Assembly: GCF_900566055.1 (NCBI RefSeq) | Contig: NZ_UPHQ01000062.1 | Span: 1 to 37,244, forward strand | Length of the DNA stretch: 37,244 nucleotides | Direction of reading: 5' to 3' | Source: Mycobacterium innocens | GTDB lineage: Bacteria; Actinomycetota; Actinomycetes; Mycobacteriales; Mycobacteriaceae | Shown here: in pieces, positions 1-8,552 of the stretch | Layout: each line of letters opens with the position of its first letter | How positions within the stretch are numbered: the stretch's first letter is position 1 | Position numbers and translations under genes: made by a program | Notes under the pieces: model-generated | What the model saw: the letters and a program-made list of their open reading frames with translations, nothing else | What the model was told of the DNA's origin: nothing | Databases searched by the model: none

Positions 1-2
1 GC

Positions 3-784
3 CCACGGGCCAATGGCTTTCCAACCGAGATGTGGACCCTGGCGCGGGTCGCCGATGTGATCGAGACGCTGACCGGAGTCCGTTACGGCCAAACGCAGAC
101 CTGGACACTGCTGCGTGACCGGCTGAGCTGGAGCAGACAGCGTCCGGCGCGACGCGCGGTCGAACGCGACGACGAGGCGATCGCCACCTGGGTCAAACAG
201 GATTGGCCGCGCATAAAAAAAGCGCCCGGCGCCGCGGCGCCTGGATCATCTTCCAAGACGAAAGCGGGTTCTTCCTGCTCCCCCCGGTGAGAGGGACCTG
301 GGCACCCAAGGGCCACACCCCGCTGCTGCGCCACCGATTCTCCTGGACTCGCCTGTCGATGTCCGGCGCGCTGGCCTACCGGCCCGACGCCAGCCAGGCC
401 GCGCTGGTGTTCCAGATCAAGCAAGGCTCCTACAACACCGACTCACTGATCGAGTTCCTCACCGACCTACACGCCCACTTCAGCGGCGACAAGATCACCT
501 TGATCTGGGACAACCTGCCCTCACACAAGTCCAAGGCCATCACAGCCTGGATCGCCGGCCAGCGACAGTGGCTCACCGTTGAACGGCTACCGGGCTACGC
601 CCACGACCTCAATCCCATCGAGATGGTGTGGGGCAACGTCAAAACGGTTGAGCTGGCAAACCTATGCCCCGACACGATCGACGAGGCCCACGCCGCAACC
701 GAATCCGGGCTCAACCGCGTTGGCTCCAACTACGATCTGTGTTTCGCCTTCCTCGCCCACACCGGCCTATCTTTACGACTATGA
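3..784 (+). CDS. IS630-family transposase, 5'-partial, read through a -1 frameshift
   Basis: This is the DDE transposase of the element. The first frame is open from base 3 and carries the end of the helix-turn-helix region (WTLARVADVIE) to about base 221. The second frame runs to the stop at 782-784 and holds the catalytic core: FQDESGF (first D), LIWDNLPSHKS (second D) and NPIEMVWGNVK (E). The frames are offset by -1 and join at a run of seven A at 215-221. In the upstream frame this reads ATA AAA AAA, the canonical A AAA AAA slippery heptamer, and a perfect GC palindrome follows at 228-241. The two halves therefore look like one protein made by programmed frameshifting. The fused visible part is about 260 residues and all three catalytic acids are present. 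Simple pseudogenisation by an indel in the A run is the alternative. Confidence 0.8.
215..241 (+). promoter_or_regulatory. candidate -1 ribosomal frameshift signal
   Basis: The slippery heptamer A AAA AAA (215-221) is in phase with the upstream transposase frame. A six-base spacer (222-227) separates it from the self-complementary GGCGCCGCGGCGCC (228-241), which can fold as a stem-loop. Heptamer phase, spacer length and downstream structure all fit the usual architecture of -1 frameshift sites in insertion sequences. Confidence 0.65.
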
Positions 785-785
785 A

Positions 786-1282
786 TCACTCAATTACCGA
801 AACATCTTTGACGTTGAAGTTGCCAACAGGATGTTCGGCCGGGCGGTCTTCCGCGCCGGGCGGGAGCACGCCGACGGGCACTAGGGGTGCCGCGGTCAGT
901 GGGAAGAGCCCACACAATGCGAACGCCAATGGATATCCGCCGACCGTGATCATCGCTCCGAATGCCGGCGGGCCGGCCAAGGTCATCAGCCGGCGGTCAG
1001 CGCCGACCCGGTGGCCAGCACGGTGCGTTCCCCGATGCGGTCTGCCACATAACCCCAGGCGATCAGCGTGACCACCATGCCCAGGCTCGGCATCGCCGAC
1101 AGCAGACCCGCCTCGGCCAGCGCGGTTCCACGCGCGGCTTCCAGTGCGGGAATCATGAACGGAACGGCGTTGATAAAGGAGAACGCACTGGCGGTTACCG
1201 TCAGCGCAATAGCGACCATCGACCAGCGCAGCGCCGCGCTGACCGGCTCCGCGGCCATCAGCCATGCTCGCACAGATGTCAT
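786..1282 (-). pseudogene. MFS transporter remnant (Rv2994-like), internally deleted and frameshifted
   Basis: The ATG at 1282-1280 follows an AGAAGG ribosome-binding site. It opens about 98 residues typical of an MFS permease N-terminus: a hydrophobic first helix (ALTVTASAFSFINAVPFMIP), a second (LLSAMPSLGMVVTLIAWGYV) and the loop-2/3 motif VADRIGERTVL. That frame stops at 986-988. A different frame resumes at about 1000 with AGPPAFGAMITVGGYPLAFA, which looks like the last two helices. About 280 residues that an MFS protein of 400-450 residues should have are missing, and the 3' end abuts the IS630 element. The gene lies divergent from the FAH-family gene, as Rv2994 and Rv2993c do in M. tuberculosis (recalled). 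It cannot make a functional transporter. Confidence 0.8.
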
Positions 1283-1380
1283 TGCTCGGGTGCCTTCTGT
1301 TGTCGAGCAATTTCCCGGGGATTCATGGGCTTGTGCAGACCAGCGCTCAGCCCGGCCCGGGGTAGGCCCGGGGTGCACAC

Positions 1381-1524
1381 GGCCCGCAGCGCCCGGCTGC
1401 GCCGGGCTCGCGACCGTCTGGGCCGATGACGACGGCCCGCAGCGCCCGGCTGCGCCGGGCTCGCGACCGTCTGGGCCGATGACGACGGCCCGCAGCGCCC
1501 GGCTGCGCCGGGCTCGCGACCGTC
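1381..1524. repeat. 53-bp tandem repeat, 2.7 copies (VNTR-like)
   Basis: Two identical 53-bp units start at 1381 and 1434, and a 38-bp partial third copy starts at 1487. Each unit contains a perfect 7-bp stem with a TGC loop (GCCCGGC/GCCGGGC) at 1391-1407, 1444-1460 and 1497-1513. The array fills the space between the divergent MFS remnant and the FAH-family gene and ends three bases before the putative -10 of the latter. It resembles the minisatellite loci used for mycobacterial strain typing. Confidence 0.9.
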
Positions 1525-1526
1525 GT

Positions 1527-1542
1527 TAGGCTCATCCGAATG
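1527..1542 (+). promoter_or_regulatory. candidate leaderless promoter of the FAH-family gene
   Basis: TAGGCT at 1527-1532 fits the mycobacterial -10 pattern TANNNT and lies seven bases before the ATG at 1540. No Shine-Dalgarno sequence fits between them. Transcription would start at or next to the A of the start codon. Confidence 0.5.
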
Positions 1543-2358
1543 CGCCTTGGTCGAATCGCCAGTCCTGACGGCCCGTCCGGCCGATCGGCCTTTGTCAGCA
1601 TCGAAGGCTCACTGGACGACCCCGGGGGGATGACCGTCCGGGAAATCGCAGAACACCCGTTCGGTACGCCGACCTTCACCGGCCGCTCCTGGCCGTTGGC
1701 CGACGTCCGGCTGCTGGCTCCGATACTTGCCAGCAAGGTGGTGTGCGTCGGCAAGAATTACGCCGACCACATCGCTGAAATGGGCGGCCAAACCGGCCCC
1801 GCTCCGGCCGACCCGGTCATATTCCTCAAACCCAACACCGCAATCGTCGGTCCCAATGTACCGATTCGGTTGCCCACCAACGCATCACCGGTTCACTTCG
1901 AGGGTGAGCTGGCGATAGTGATCGGCCGGCCGTGCAAAGACGTCCCAGCCGCCCAGGCCACCAACAACATCCTCGGCTACACCGTCGCCAACGACGTATC
2001 CGCACGCGATCAGCAACAGTCCGACGGCCAATGGACCCGGGCGAAAGGCCACGACACATTTTGTCCGGTCGGCCCGTGGATCGTCACCGACTTGAATCCG
2101 CTAGACCCAGCCGATCTCGAACTGCGCACCGAAGTCAACGGCGAAGTCAAACAGCACGCCCGCACGTCGCTGATGATCCACGACATCGGCGCCATCGTGG
2201 AATGGATCTCGGCGGTCATGACGTTGCTGCCCGGAGACCTCATTCTCACCGGAACGCCGGCCGGAGTCGGTCCCATCGAAGACGGTGACACCGTCTCCAT
2301 CACCCTGGAAGGCATCGGCACCCTTACCAATCCCGTAGTGCGCAAAGGAAAGTCGTGA
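1540..2358 (+). CDS. fumarylacetoacetate hydrolase (FAH)-family protein (Rv2993c-like)
   Basis: This 272-residue cytosolic protein belongs to the FAH superfamily, whose members hydrolyse or decarboxylate 2-oxo acids from aromatic degradation. The true substrate is unknown; annotations of this family as 2-hydroxyhepta-2,4-diene-1,7-dioate isomerase are by analogy. [10 protein letters not shown] begins at about residue 68. The metal-binding acids are seen in HFEGELA (E121, E123) and NDVSARD (D152), and TGTPAGVG lies at about 237-244. A P/G-rich stretch near residues 10-15 makes it slightly longer than the M. tuberculosis protein as I recall it. Its stop overlaps the gltX start (GTGA at 2355-2358), so the two are probably translationally coupled. 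The start is the ATG seven bases after a -10 motif. Confidence 0.88.
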   Translation: MRLGRIASPDGPSGRSAFVSIEGSLDDPGGMTVREIAEHPFGTPTFTGRSWPLADVRLLAPILASKVVCVGKNYADHIAEMGGQTGPAPADPVIFLKPNTAIVGPNVPIRLPTNASPVHFEGELAIVIGRPCKDVPAAQATNNILGYTVANDVSARDQQQSDGQWTRAKGHDTFCPVGPWIVTDLNPLDPADLELRTEVNGEVKQHARTSLMIHDIGAIVEWISAVMTLLPGDLILTGTPAGVGPIEDGDTVSITLEGIGTLTNPVVRKGKS

Positions 2359-3839
2359 CTGCAGCTGCTCCCGAAGAAGAAGAAACCCGCGTTCGGGTCC
2401 GATTCTGCCCGTCGCCCACCGGTATTCCCCACGTCGGCATGGTCCGCACCGCGCTGTTCAACTGGGCCTACGCCCGTCACACGGGCGGCACCTTCGTCTT
2501 CCGCATCGAAGACACCGACGCCCAGCGCGACAGCGAGGAAAGCTATCTGGCACTGCTCGACGCGTTGCGTTGGCTCGGCCTGAACTGGGACGAGGGGCCC
2601 GAGGTCGGCGGACCCTACGGCCCATACCGCCAGTCACAGCGCACCGAAATCTACCGCGATGTCATCGCCCAGCTGCTCGCGGCAGACGAGGCCTACTACG
2701 CCTTTTCGACGCCCGAAGAGGTCGAGGCCCGCCATATCGCCGCCGGCCGCAACCCCAAGTTGGGCTACGACAACTTCGACCGTCACCTGACCGATTCCCA
2801 GCGCGCGGCATATCTGGCGGAAGGTCGTCAGCCGGTGGTGCGACTGCGGATGCCCGACACCGATCTCAGCTGGAGCGACTTGGTCCGCGGGCCCACCACA
2901 TTCGCGGCCGGCACGGTGCCCGACTTCGCGTTGACCCGCGCCAACGGAGATCCGCTGTACACCTTGGTCAACCCGTGCGACGACGCGTTGATGAAGATCA
3001 CGCACGTGCTGCGCGGCGAGGACCTGCTGCCGTCGACGCCGCGACAGCTCGCGCTGTACCAATCCCTGATCCGGATCGGGATAGCCGAACGCGTTCCGGA
3101 GTTCGCCCATCTGCCAACGGTATTGGGGGAGGGCACTAAGAAGCTCTCGAAACGCGACCCGCAGTCGAACCTGTTCGCGCACCGCGACCGCGGCTTCATT
3201 CCCGAAGGGTTGTTGAATTACCTTGCGCTGCTCGGCTGGTCGATCGCCGACGACCGCGATCTGTTCAGCCTCGACGAGATGGTGGCGGCGTTCGACGTGG
3301 CCGACGTGAACCCGAATCCGGCGCGGTTCGACCAGAAGAAAGCCGACGCCCTCAACGCCGAGCACATCCGGATGCTCGATGCCGAAGACTTCACCCGCCG
3401 GCTCCGCGATTACCTGGGCGCGCACGACCATCGCATCGAGTTGGACGGCGCCGCGTTCGCCACTGCCGCGGAGTTGGTGCAGACCCGAATCGTGGTGCTC
3501 GGCGATGCGTGGCATCTGCTGAAGTTCCTCAGCGACGACCAGTATGCAATCGACCCCAAAGCCGCCGCCAAGGAACTGGGTCCCGACGCGGCTCCGGTTC
3601 TCGACGCGGCCGTGGCCGCGCTCCAAGGGGTGTCCGACTGGATCGCCGCCCACATCGAGGAGGCGCTCAAGGCTGCGCTGATCGAAGGCCTGGAGCTCAA
3701 ACCCCGCAAGGCTTTCGGACCGATCCGAGTGGCCGCCACCGGGACCACGGTCAGCCCGCCGCTGTTCGAGTCATTGGAGTTGCTCGGCCGCGACCGCAGC
3801 CTGGCGCGGCTTCGTTCAGCGCGCGATCGGGTCACCTAG
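2355..3839 (+). CDS. gltX: glutamyl-tRNA synthetase
   Basis: This class I synthetase of 494 residues charges tRNA-Glu, and probably tRNA-Gln before amidation, as in other actinobacteria. The ATP-site motif [11 protein letters not shown] (residues 18-28) is the HIGH equivalent. [11 protein letters not shown] follows, and KLSKRD, the KMSKS equivalent, lies near residue 263. The C-terminal third is the helical anticodon-binding domain. Translation starts at a GTG overlapping the stop of the FAH gene. The gene is followed by tRNA-Gln and tRNA-Glu, so the enzyme and two of its substrates sit side by side. Length and motifs are complete. Confidence 0.97.
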   Translation: MTAAAPEEEETRVRVRFCPSPTGIPHVGMVRTALFNWAYARHTGGTFVFRIEDTDAQRDSEESYLALLDALRWLGLNWDEGPEVGGPYGPYRQSQRTEIYRDVIAQLLAADEAYYAFSTPEEVEARHIAAGRNPKLGYDNFDRHLTDSQRAAYLAEGRQPVVRLRMPDTDLSWSDLVRGPTTFAAGTVPDFALTRANGDPLYTLVNPCDDALMKITHVLRGEDLLPSTPRQLALYQSLIRIGIAERVPEFAHLPTVLGEGTKKLSKRDPQSNLFAHRDRGFIPEGLLNYLALLGWSIADDRDLFSLDEMVAAFDVADVNPNPARFDQKKADALNAEHIRMLDAEDFTRRLRDYLGAHDHRIELDGAAFATAAELVQTRIVVLGDAWHLLKFLSDDQYAIDPKAAAKELGPDAAPVLDAAVAALQGVSDWIAAHIEEALKAALIEGLELKPRKAFGPIRVAATGTTVSPPLFESLELLGRDRSLARLRSARDRVT

Positions 3840-3994
3840 TTGCGGCGTGGCGCAGAATAGAACCCGGGCGTGCGGCTGGCCGGGCTGGTTTTTGGTAGTC
3901 TGCACGTCGGCCTACAACGGCTGGCAGCAGCGGTCCGCAAAGACCTGGCTATGGTTCCCGGAACTCGCTCTGACCAGCGGTTTTAGGCGGCAGA

Positions 3995-4066
3995 TGGGGT
4001 ATGGTGTAATTGGCAACACAGCTGATTCTGGTTCAGCCATTCTAGGTTCGAGTCCTGGTACCCCAG
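3995..4066 (+). tRNA. glnU: tRNA-Gln (anticodon CTG)
   Basis: A 72-nt cloverleaf. The acceptor stem is TGGGGTA/TACCCCA. The anticodon arm is GCTGA-TTCTGGT-TCAGC with anticodon CTG, reading CAG. The T arm has TAGG-TTCGAGT-CCTG, and the discriminator base is G. CCA is not encoded; GCA follows. The gene name follows the M. tuberculosis locus next to gltX. Confidence 0.95.
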
Positions 4067-4101
4067 CAAAGTCTCACTGACGCGAAGCGGATGCCGAGTG
4101 A

Positions 4102-4131
4102 TTAGGTGGGCTTACCGCGGTGAGCTATGCT
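4102..4131 (+). promoter_or_regulatory. possible promoter of tRNA-Glu
   Basis: TTAGGT (4102-4107) and TATGCT (4126-4131) are separated by 18 bases. The predicted start is about 12 bases before the mature tRNA. The -10 is good and the -35 weak. The tRNA could equally be co-transcribed with tRNA-Gln. Confidence 0.35.
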
Positions 4132-4150
4132 GACAGCTCGGATCGGTTCT

Positions 4151-4223
4151 GGCCCCGTCGTCTAGCGGCCTAGGACGCCGCCCTCTCACGGCGGTAGCGT
4201 GGGTTCGAATCCCATCGGGGCTA
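4151..4223 (+). tRNA. gluT: tRNA-Glu (anticodon CTC)
   Basis: A 73-nt cloverleaf. The acceptor stem is GGCCCCG/CGGGGCT, with a G-T first pair. The anticodon arm is CCGCC-CTCTCAC-GGCGG with anticodon CTC, reading GAG. The T arm is TGGG-TTCGAAT-CCCA, and the discriminator is A. CCA is not encoded. The 3' end lies five bases from the stop codon of the convergent PPOX-fold gene. Confidence 0.95.
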
Positions 4224-4228
4224 CAAAG

Positions 4229-4750
4229 CTACTTTTCAGCCGCACCGGTCCCCAGCACGGCCGGTGCGGTTGAACCACCCACCGGCATGTGCGGCAGTCC
4301 CAGCTTGCGGTGGTCCCACGAGCGGGTGCGGTGACTGACGATGCGGACGCCGACGCGCTTGTTCATCATCTGGTCGACCATGGGCCTCAGTTCGTCGCTG
4401 TAGGGCCCGGTGTAGCGCTCCCACACGCTGACTCCGACGCGGAACAGGGCGTCGGGCTCGTCGACGATCTCCGCGACGCCCTCGAAGGACACCCCGCGCA
4501 GCGTGTCATAGGTGTTGCCGTCCTCGAGCAGGAAGCTCACCCGAGGATCGCGTCGGACGTTGACGGCCTTCTGTGATTTGGCCTTGGTTTCCAGCCAGAT
4601 TTCGCCGTCGACCACCGCGTACCACATGGCCGTCAGGTGTGGCTGGCCATCCGGCCCGATGGTGGCCAGCGTGCCGGTGCGGCTCTTGTTGACGAAGTCG
4701 GCGATTTCGGCCTCGGTCATGACGATCTGCGCGCGCTGGTTGGTTCCCAT
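4229..4750 (-). CDS. pyridoxamine 5'-phosphate oxidase-fold, probable F420-dependent protein (Rv2991-like)
   Basis: A 173-residue split-barrel protein of the flavin/deazaflavin oxidoreductase class B type. The N-terminal half is typical of the family: IADFVNKSRTGTLATIGPDG, then PHLTAMWYAVVDGEIWLETKAKSQKAVN (cofactor-binding strands) and RVSFLLEDG. Family members bind F420, FMN or biliverdin; the M. tuberculosis orthologue Rv2991 has been grouped with F420 binders, but its substrate is unknown. The gene ends convergently against tRNA-Glu and starts at ATG 4750, 77 bases from the end of the IclR gene on the same strand. In M. tuberculosis another gene, Rv2990c, lies in this area; nothing like it is present here. 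fbiD, an F420-synthesis gene, lies about 7 kb away. Confidence 0.8.
   Translation of the reverse strand: MGTNQRAQIVMTEAEIADFVNKSRTGTLATIGPDGQPHLTAMWYAVVDGEIWLETKAKSQKAVNVRRDPRVSFLLEDGNTYDTLRGVSFEGVAEIVDEPDALFRVGVSVWERYTGPYSDELRPMVDQMMNKRVGVRIVSHRTRSWDHRKLGLPHMPVGGSTAPAVLGTGAAEK
4240..4269 (+). terminator. possible hairpin terminator downstream of tRNA-Glu
   Basis: CCGCACCGG (4240-4248) and CCGGTGCGG (4261-4269) form a perfect 9-bp stem with a 12-base loop, 17 bases after tRNA-Glu. It lies inside the C-terminal codons of the opposing gene and has no U tract, so it may be a coding coincidence. Confidence 0.35.
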
Positions 4751-4827
4751 GGCGTCAGTGTGTCAGGTGGTCGTGACGCCCACGCGGCGGCGTCAGCCGG
4801 TCGGGCGGGCGTCCCGGGGGCAAGTCA

Positions 4828-5529
4828 CTAGAGCCGGCGAGTGATCTCATCGGCCGCCGCCAACAGGTCGGCGGCCCAACGCGAACCCGGGCGCGGCCCC
4901 ATCCGGTCGACGGGGCCGGAAACCGAGATCGCAGCGACCACAACGCCGCGGCGATCGCGCACCGGCGCCGAAACGCTTGCCACCCCAGGTTCCCGTTCGG
5001 CCACGCTTTGCGCCCAACCCCGCCGGCGCACCTCGGCCAGCACCCGTTCGCCGAATTTCGCATGCGGCAACACCGCCTGTTGGATCGCCGCGTCACTGTG
5101 GGCCAGCAGCACTTTGGCCCCCGACCCGGCCGTCATCGGCAATCTCGCTCCAACCGGAACCGTATCGCGAAGGCCCGCAGCCGGTTCCAGCGCAGCCACG
5201 CAGACCCGCGTCGTGCCCTCGCGGCGATACAACTGCACGCTCTCGCCGGTGGTCTCCCGCAATTTCGGCAGCACCGCGTTGCTTGCGGCGAGCAGCGAAT
5301 CGTTGACTTGGGCCGCGAGTTCGGACACCGCGGGACCAAGACGCCACCGGCCTTCCTCGTCACGTCCGAGCAGGCGATGCACCTCGAGAGCGGCTGCCAG
5401 CCGATATGCGGTGGCCCTCGGCAGGCCGGTTCGGTCACAGAGTTCGGCCAGTCCGCACGGAGATTCCGCGATCGCGTGCAGCAGACCCATGGCTTTGTCG
5501 AGCACGCCGATGCCGCTATGCTGTCTCAC
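4828..5529 (-). CDS. IclR-family transcriptional regulator next to leuCD (Rv2989; NdgR/LtbR type)
   Basis: A 233-residue regulator. The N-terminal winged helix-turn-helix spans about residues 5-65, with [23 protein letters not shown] as the recognition region. The C-terminal IclR effector domain includes [20 protein letters not shown] and the segment [24 protein letters not shown]. Its position divergent from leuC matches the actinobacterial regulators NdgR (Streptomyces) and LtbR (Corynebacterium), which control leucine and other amino-acid biosynthesis, so regulation of leuCD is inferred. It starts at GTG 5529 with TAGTAT six bases upstream, suggesting a leaderless mRNA. TCTC/GAGA half-sites surround this start, suggesting autoregulation. 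Confidence 0.88.
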   Translation of the reverse strand: MRQHSGIGVLDKAMGLLHAIAESPCGLAELCDRTGLPRATAYRLAAALEVHRLLGRDEEGRWRLGPAVSELAAQVNDSLLAASNAVLPKLRETTGESVQLYRREGTTRVCVAALEPAAGLRDTVPVGARLPMTAGSGAKVLLAHSDAAIQQAVLPHAKFGERVLAEVRRRGWAQSVAEREPGVASVSAPVRDRRGVVVAAISVSGPVDRMGPRPGSRWAADLLAAADEITRRL

Positions 5530-5560
5530 ATCGAGATACTAGCGTCTCATATTCTGAGAA
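5524..5560. promoter_or_regulatory. iclR/leuC divergent promoter with palindromic operator
   Basis: TCTCA-TATTC-TGAGA (5545-5559) is a perfect 5-bp-arm palindrome. It overlaps TATTCT (5550-5555), a good -10 for leuC. A second, weaker pair, TCTC-n5-GAGA (5524-5536), covers the regulator's start codon and its own -10 (TAGTAT on the minus strand, 5541-5536). The layout fits one IclR protein blocking both promoters. The operator role is inferred. Confidence 0.6.
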
Positions 5561-5612
5561 CAAAGTCCGGTGGTTCAGTGAGCCGCTATTGAGTGAATCG
5601 AGGCAATCCGAG

Positions 5613-7046
5613 ATGGCAGTTCAGACTCGCGGGCCCCGCACGTTGGCGGAGAAGGTTTGGGACGACCACGTTGTGGTGTCCGGTGGCGCCGCTGAACAAG
5701 GAGACGGGCCCGACTTGATCTACATCGATCTGCATCTGGTGCACGAGGTCACCAGCCCGCAGGCGTTCGACGGTTTACGGCTGGCCGGTCGCCGAGTGCG
5801 GCGTCCCGACCTGACCATTGCCACCGAGGACCACAACGTGCCCACCGTCGACATCGACAAGCCGATCGCCGACCCGGTCTCGCGCACCCAGGTGGAGACG
5901 TTGCGGCGCAACTGCGCCGAATTCGGTATCCGGCTGCATCCGATGGGCGACATCGAGCAGGGCATCGTGCACGTCGTCGGACCGCAATTGGGCCTCACCC
6001 AACCGGGAATGACGATCGTTTGCGGCGATAGCCATACCTCGACCCACGGCGCATTCGGCGCATTGGCAATGGGTATCGGCACATCCGAAGTCGAGCACGT
6101 GCTGGCAACCCAGACGCTGCCGCTGCGGCCGTTCAAGACCATGGCGGTCAATGTCGAAGGGCAACTGCCGCCGGGCGTATCGGCCAAGGACATCATCCTG
6201 GCGCTGATCGCCAAGATCGGCACCGGCGGCGGACAGGGTCATGTCATCGAATACCGGGGCGCCGCCATCGAATCGCTGTCCATGGAAGCTCGCATGACGA
6301 TCTGCAACATGAGCATCGAAGCCGGTGCCCGAGCCGGCATGGTGGCACCGGACGAAACCACCTACGAGTTCTTGCGCGGCCGTCCGCACGCGCCAACCGG
6401 TGACCGGTGGGACGCCGCTGTGGCCTATTGGCGACAGTTGCGGACCGACCCCGGGGCCGTCTTCGATACCGAGGTGTACCTCGATGCCACCTCGTTGAGT
6501 CCCTATGTCACCTGGGGAACCAACCCCGGACAAGGAGTGCCGCTGGCCGGAGCGGTGCCAGACCCGGAGCGGATGACCGATGACGCGGAGCGGCAGGCTG
6601 CCGAGAAAGCGTTGGCCTATATGGACCTTCGGCCCGGAACGGCAATGCGCGACATCGCCGTCGACGCCGTGTTCGTCGGGTCGTGTACCAACGGCCGCAT
6701 TGAAGACCTGCGGGTGGTGGCTGATGTCTTGCGCGGCCGCAAGGTGGCGCCGGGCGTGCGGATGCTCATCGTTCCGGGGTCCATGCGGGTTCGCGCGCAG
6801 GCCGAAGCAGAAGGCCTGGATGAGATCTTTACCGCTGCAGGCGCCGAATGGCGGCAGGCGGGATGCTCGATGTGCCTGGGAATGAATCCCGATCAGCTCG
6901 CTCCCGGGGAGCGCTGCGCCGCGACGTCCAACCGCAACTTCGAAGGGCGACAGGGAAAGGGGGGCCGTACGCATTTGGTTTCACCGGCCGTTGCCGCCGC
7001 GACCGCTGTTCGCGGCATCCTTTCCGCGCCGGCTGATTTGAATTGA
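5613..7046 (+). CDS. leuC: 3-isopropylmalate dehydratase large subunit
   Basis: This 477-residue aconitase-superfamily subunit works with LeuD to isomerise 2-isopropylmalate to 3-isopropylmalate in leucine synthesis. It contains [20 protein letters not shown] and the three [4Fe-4S] cysteines, one in VGSCTNGR (about residue 357) and two in GCSMCLG (about 419 and 422). The C-terminus has [11 protein letters not shown]. The start is ATG 5613, preceded by GAGG about ten bases upstream; the frame stays open to 5406, but upstream codons lie in the regulator gene and are not family-like. The stretch [14 protein letters not shown] is a few residues longer than in M. tuberculosis as I recall it. leuD follows after 23 bases. 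Confidence 0.97.
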   Translation: MAVQTRGPRTLAEKVWDDHVVVSGGAAEQGDGPDLIYIDLHLVHEVTSPQAFDGLRLAGRRVRRPDLTIATEDHNVPTVDIDKPIADPVSRTQVETLRRNCAEFGIRLHPMGDIEQGIVHVVGPQLGLTQPGMTIVCGDSHTSTHGAFGALAMGIGTSEVEHVLATQTLPLRPFKTMAVNVEGQLPPGVSAKDIILALIAKIGTGGGQGHVIEYRGAAIESLSMEARMTICNMSIEAGARAGMVAPDETTYEFLRGRPHAPTGDRWDAAVAYWRQLRTDPGAVFDTEVYLDATSLSPYVTWGTNPGQGVPLAGAVPDPERMTDDAERQAAEKALAYMDLRPGTAMRDIAVDAVFVGSCTNGRIEDLRVVADVLRGRKVAPGVRMLIVPGSMRVRAQAEAEGLDEIFTAAGAEWRQAGCSMCLGMNPDQLAPGERCAATSNRNFEGRQGKGGRTHLVSPAVAAATAVRGILSAPADLN

Positions 7047-7069
7047 ACTCAACGGGTTAGGGGAAGAGC

Positions 7070-7666
7070 ATGGAAGCCTTTCACACTCACACCGGCATTG
7101 GTGTGCCGCTGCGACGGTCCAATGTCGATACCGACCAGATCATCCCCGCGGTCTTCCTGAAGCGCGTCACCCGAACCGGTTTCGAGGACGGCTTGTTCGC
7201 GAGTTGGCGCTCGGATCCGTCGTTCGTGCTGAACCTCAGTCCCTTTGACCGCGGCTCGGTCTTGGTCGCCGGGCCCGACTTCGGCACCGGATCCTCGCGA
7301 GAGCATGCGGTCTGGGCGCTCATGGACTTCGGATTCCGGGTGGTTATCTCGTCTCGATTCGGTGACATTTTCCGCGGCAACGCCGGCAAGGCGGGGCTGC
7401 TGGCGGCCGAAGTCGACCAATACGGCGTCGAACTTCTCTGGAAGCTCATCGAGCAGAGTCCCGGGTTGGAAATCACTGTCAATCTTCAAGATCGAAATAT
7501 CACCGCCGGAACAGTGGTGCTGCCGTTCAAGATTGACGACCACACCGCGTGGCGACTGCTTGAAGGGCTTGACGATATAGCCCTTACGCTGCGAAAACTC
7601 GACGAAATCGAGTCTTATGAAGCGGCTTACCCGGCGTGGAAACCGCGCACTCTGCCCGGCTCGTGA
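7070..7666 (+). CDS. leuD: 3-isopropylmalate dehydratase small subunit
   Basis: This 198-residue swivel-domain subunit completes the LeuCD isomerase. Typical motifs are [16 protein letters not shown] near residue 17, [17 protein letters not shown] near 68 and the [22 protein letters not shown] segment. GGGGAAGAG lies just before the ATG at 7070 and serves as a strong ribosome-binding site, 23 bases after leuC, so the two form an operon. The protein is full length. The downstream neighbour hupB lies 224 bases away and probably has its own promoter. Confidence 0.97.
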   Translation: MEAFHTHTGIGVPLRRSNVDTDQIIPAVFLKRVTRTGFEDGLFASWRSDPSFVLNLSPFDRGSVLVAGPDFGTGSSREHAVWALMDFGFRVVISSRFGDIFRGNAGKAGLLAAEVDQYGVELLWKLIEQSPGLEITVNLQDRNITAGTVVLPFKIDDHTAWRLLEGLDDIALTLRKLDEIESYEAAYPAWKPRTLPGS

Positions 7667-7890
7667 AGGGCCCATCGATGCGGAATTCCGACTGCCGCAA
7701 GCCTGGATAAGCCGGGCAAGCGGGGTTCATTTGGAGGCCGTGCCACCGGTCAAGGGCGGCAATCGGATTGCGAAAATTGCCGTTCCCGGGTCCCGAAATT
7801 GCGCGTGCCGCTTGGCAATTTGCCAGGTGAGGGTTTACCGTGTCCACTAGTCGGTTCCATTAACGAGGACCACTAGCTTCGGAGGGTTGG
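7667..7890 (+). promoter_or_regulatory. hupB upstream region with palindrome
   Basis: This 224-base gap contains TGGCAA-T-TTGCCA (7813-7825), a perfect 6-bp-arm palindrome 66 bases before the hupB ATG. It also has the direct repeat CCACTAG (7834-7840 and 7871-7877). CGGAGGG just before the ATG is a strong ribosome-binding site. The gap probably holds the hupB promoter and a regulatory site; no -10/-35 pair stands out. Confidence 0.4.
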
Positions 7891-8538
7891 ATGAACAAAG
7901 CAGAGCTCATTGACGTGCTCACACAGAAATTGGGCTCGGACCGTCGCCAGGCGACCGCCGCCGTCGAGAATGTCGTCGACACCATTGTGCGCGCCGTGCA
8001 CAAGGGCGACAGCGTAACCATTACCGGATTCGGCGTCTTCGAACAGCGCCGCCGCGCGGCCCGCGTGGCTCGCAATCCCCGGACCGGCGAGACGGTAAAG
8101 GTGAAGCCGACTTCTGTCCCGGCGTTCCGGCCCGGCGCCCAATTCAAAGCGGTTGTGGCTGGCGCACAGAAGCTCCCGGCGGAAGGACCCGCCGTGAAGC
8201 GTGGTGTGGGGACGAGTGCCGCCAAGAAAGCGGCGAAGAAGGCACCCGCGCGCAAGGCTGCGGGTAAGGCACCCGCGCGCAAGGCTGCGACCAAGGCGCC
8301 CGCCAAGAAGGCCGCGACCAAGGCGCCCGCCAAGAAGGCCGCGACCAAGGCGCCCGCCAAGAAGGCTGCGACCAAGGCACCCGCCAAGGCGACCAAGGCA
8401 ACGGCGAAGAAGACCGCCGCCAAGGCGCCGGTACGCAAGGCGGCCACCAAGGCGCCGGCGAAGAAGGCCGCGGCGAAGCGGCCGGCCACCAAGGCACCGG
8501 CGAAGAAGGCGACGAGCACCAGGCGCGGTCGCAAGTAA
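7891..8538 (+). CDS. hupB: DNA-binding protein HU with lysine-rich C-terminal tail (HupB/HLP)
   Basis: A 215-residue nucleoid-associated protein. Residues 1-95 form the HU fold: [37 protein letters not shown] (DNA-binding arm) and [14 protein letters not shown]. Residues from about 108 to the end are a histone-like tail of [14 protein letters not shown] repeats ending in TSTRRGRK. This two-domain form is typical of mycobacteria; the tail compacts DNA and is a target of acetylation and methylation in M. tuberculosis. The tail codons include three 27-bp tandem copies. A 17-bp hairpin follows the stop. Confidence 0.97.
   Translation: MNKAELIDVLTQKLGSDRRQATAAVENVVDTIVRAVHKGDSVTITGFGVFEQRRRAARVARNPRTGETVKVKPTSVPAFRPGAQFKAVVAGAQKLPAEGPAVKRGVGTSAAKKAAKKAPARKAAGKAPARKAATKAPAKKAATKAPAKKAATKAPAKKAATKAPAKATKATAKKTAAKAPVRKAATKAPAKKAAAKRPATKAPAKKATSTRRGRK
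8290..8370 (+). repeat. 27-bp tandem repeat in hupB tail
   Basis: Three nearly identical 27-bp units start at 8290, 8317 and 8344; the third differs by one silent base. An 18-base partial copy follows at 8371. Each unit encodes TKAPAKKAA. Unit length is a multiple of three, so copy changes would keep the frame. Confidence 0.9.
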
Positions 8539-8552
8539 GTCAGTACACCGCC

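Larger units (their letters stand above)
1..784 (+). mobile_element. IS630-family insertion element, right part (left end outside window)
   Basis: The window opens inside an IS630/Tc1-mariner-type element. Only the transposase and a short right end are visible. The left terminal repeat lies before base 1, so the inverted repeats cannot be matched and the exact right boundary is unresolved; it lies somewhere between about 785 and 830, where the sequence changes into the C-terminal codons of an MFS transporter on the other strand. IS630 elements insert at TA and duplicate it. The element probably sits at the 3' end of the MFS pseudogene. Confidence 0.75.

Noticed and set aside
1381..1524. 53-bp repeats as a CRISPR array
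   Set aside because: Units are directly tandem with no unique spacers, and no cas genes are present.
8290..8388. 27-bp repeats as CRISPR or intergenic element
   Set aside because: They code in frame for the HupB tail.
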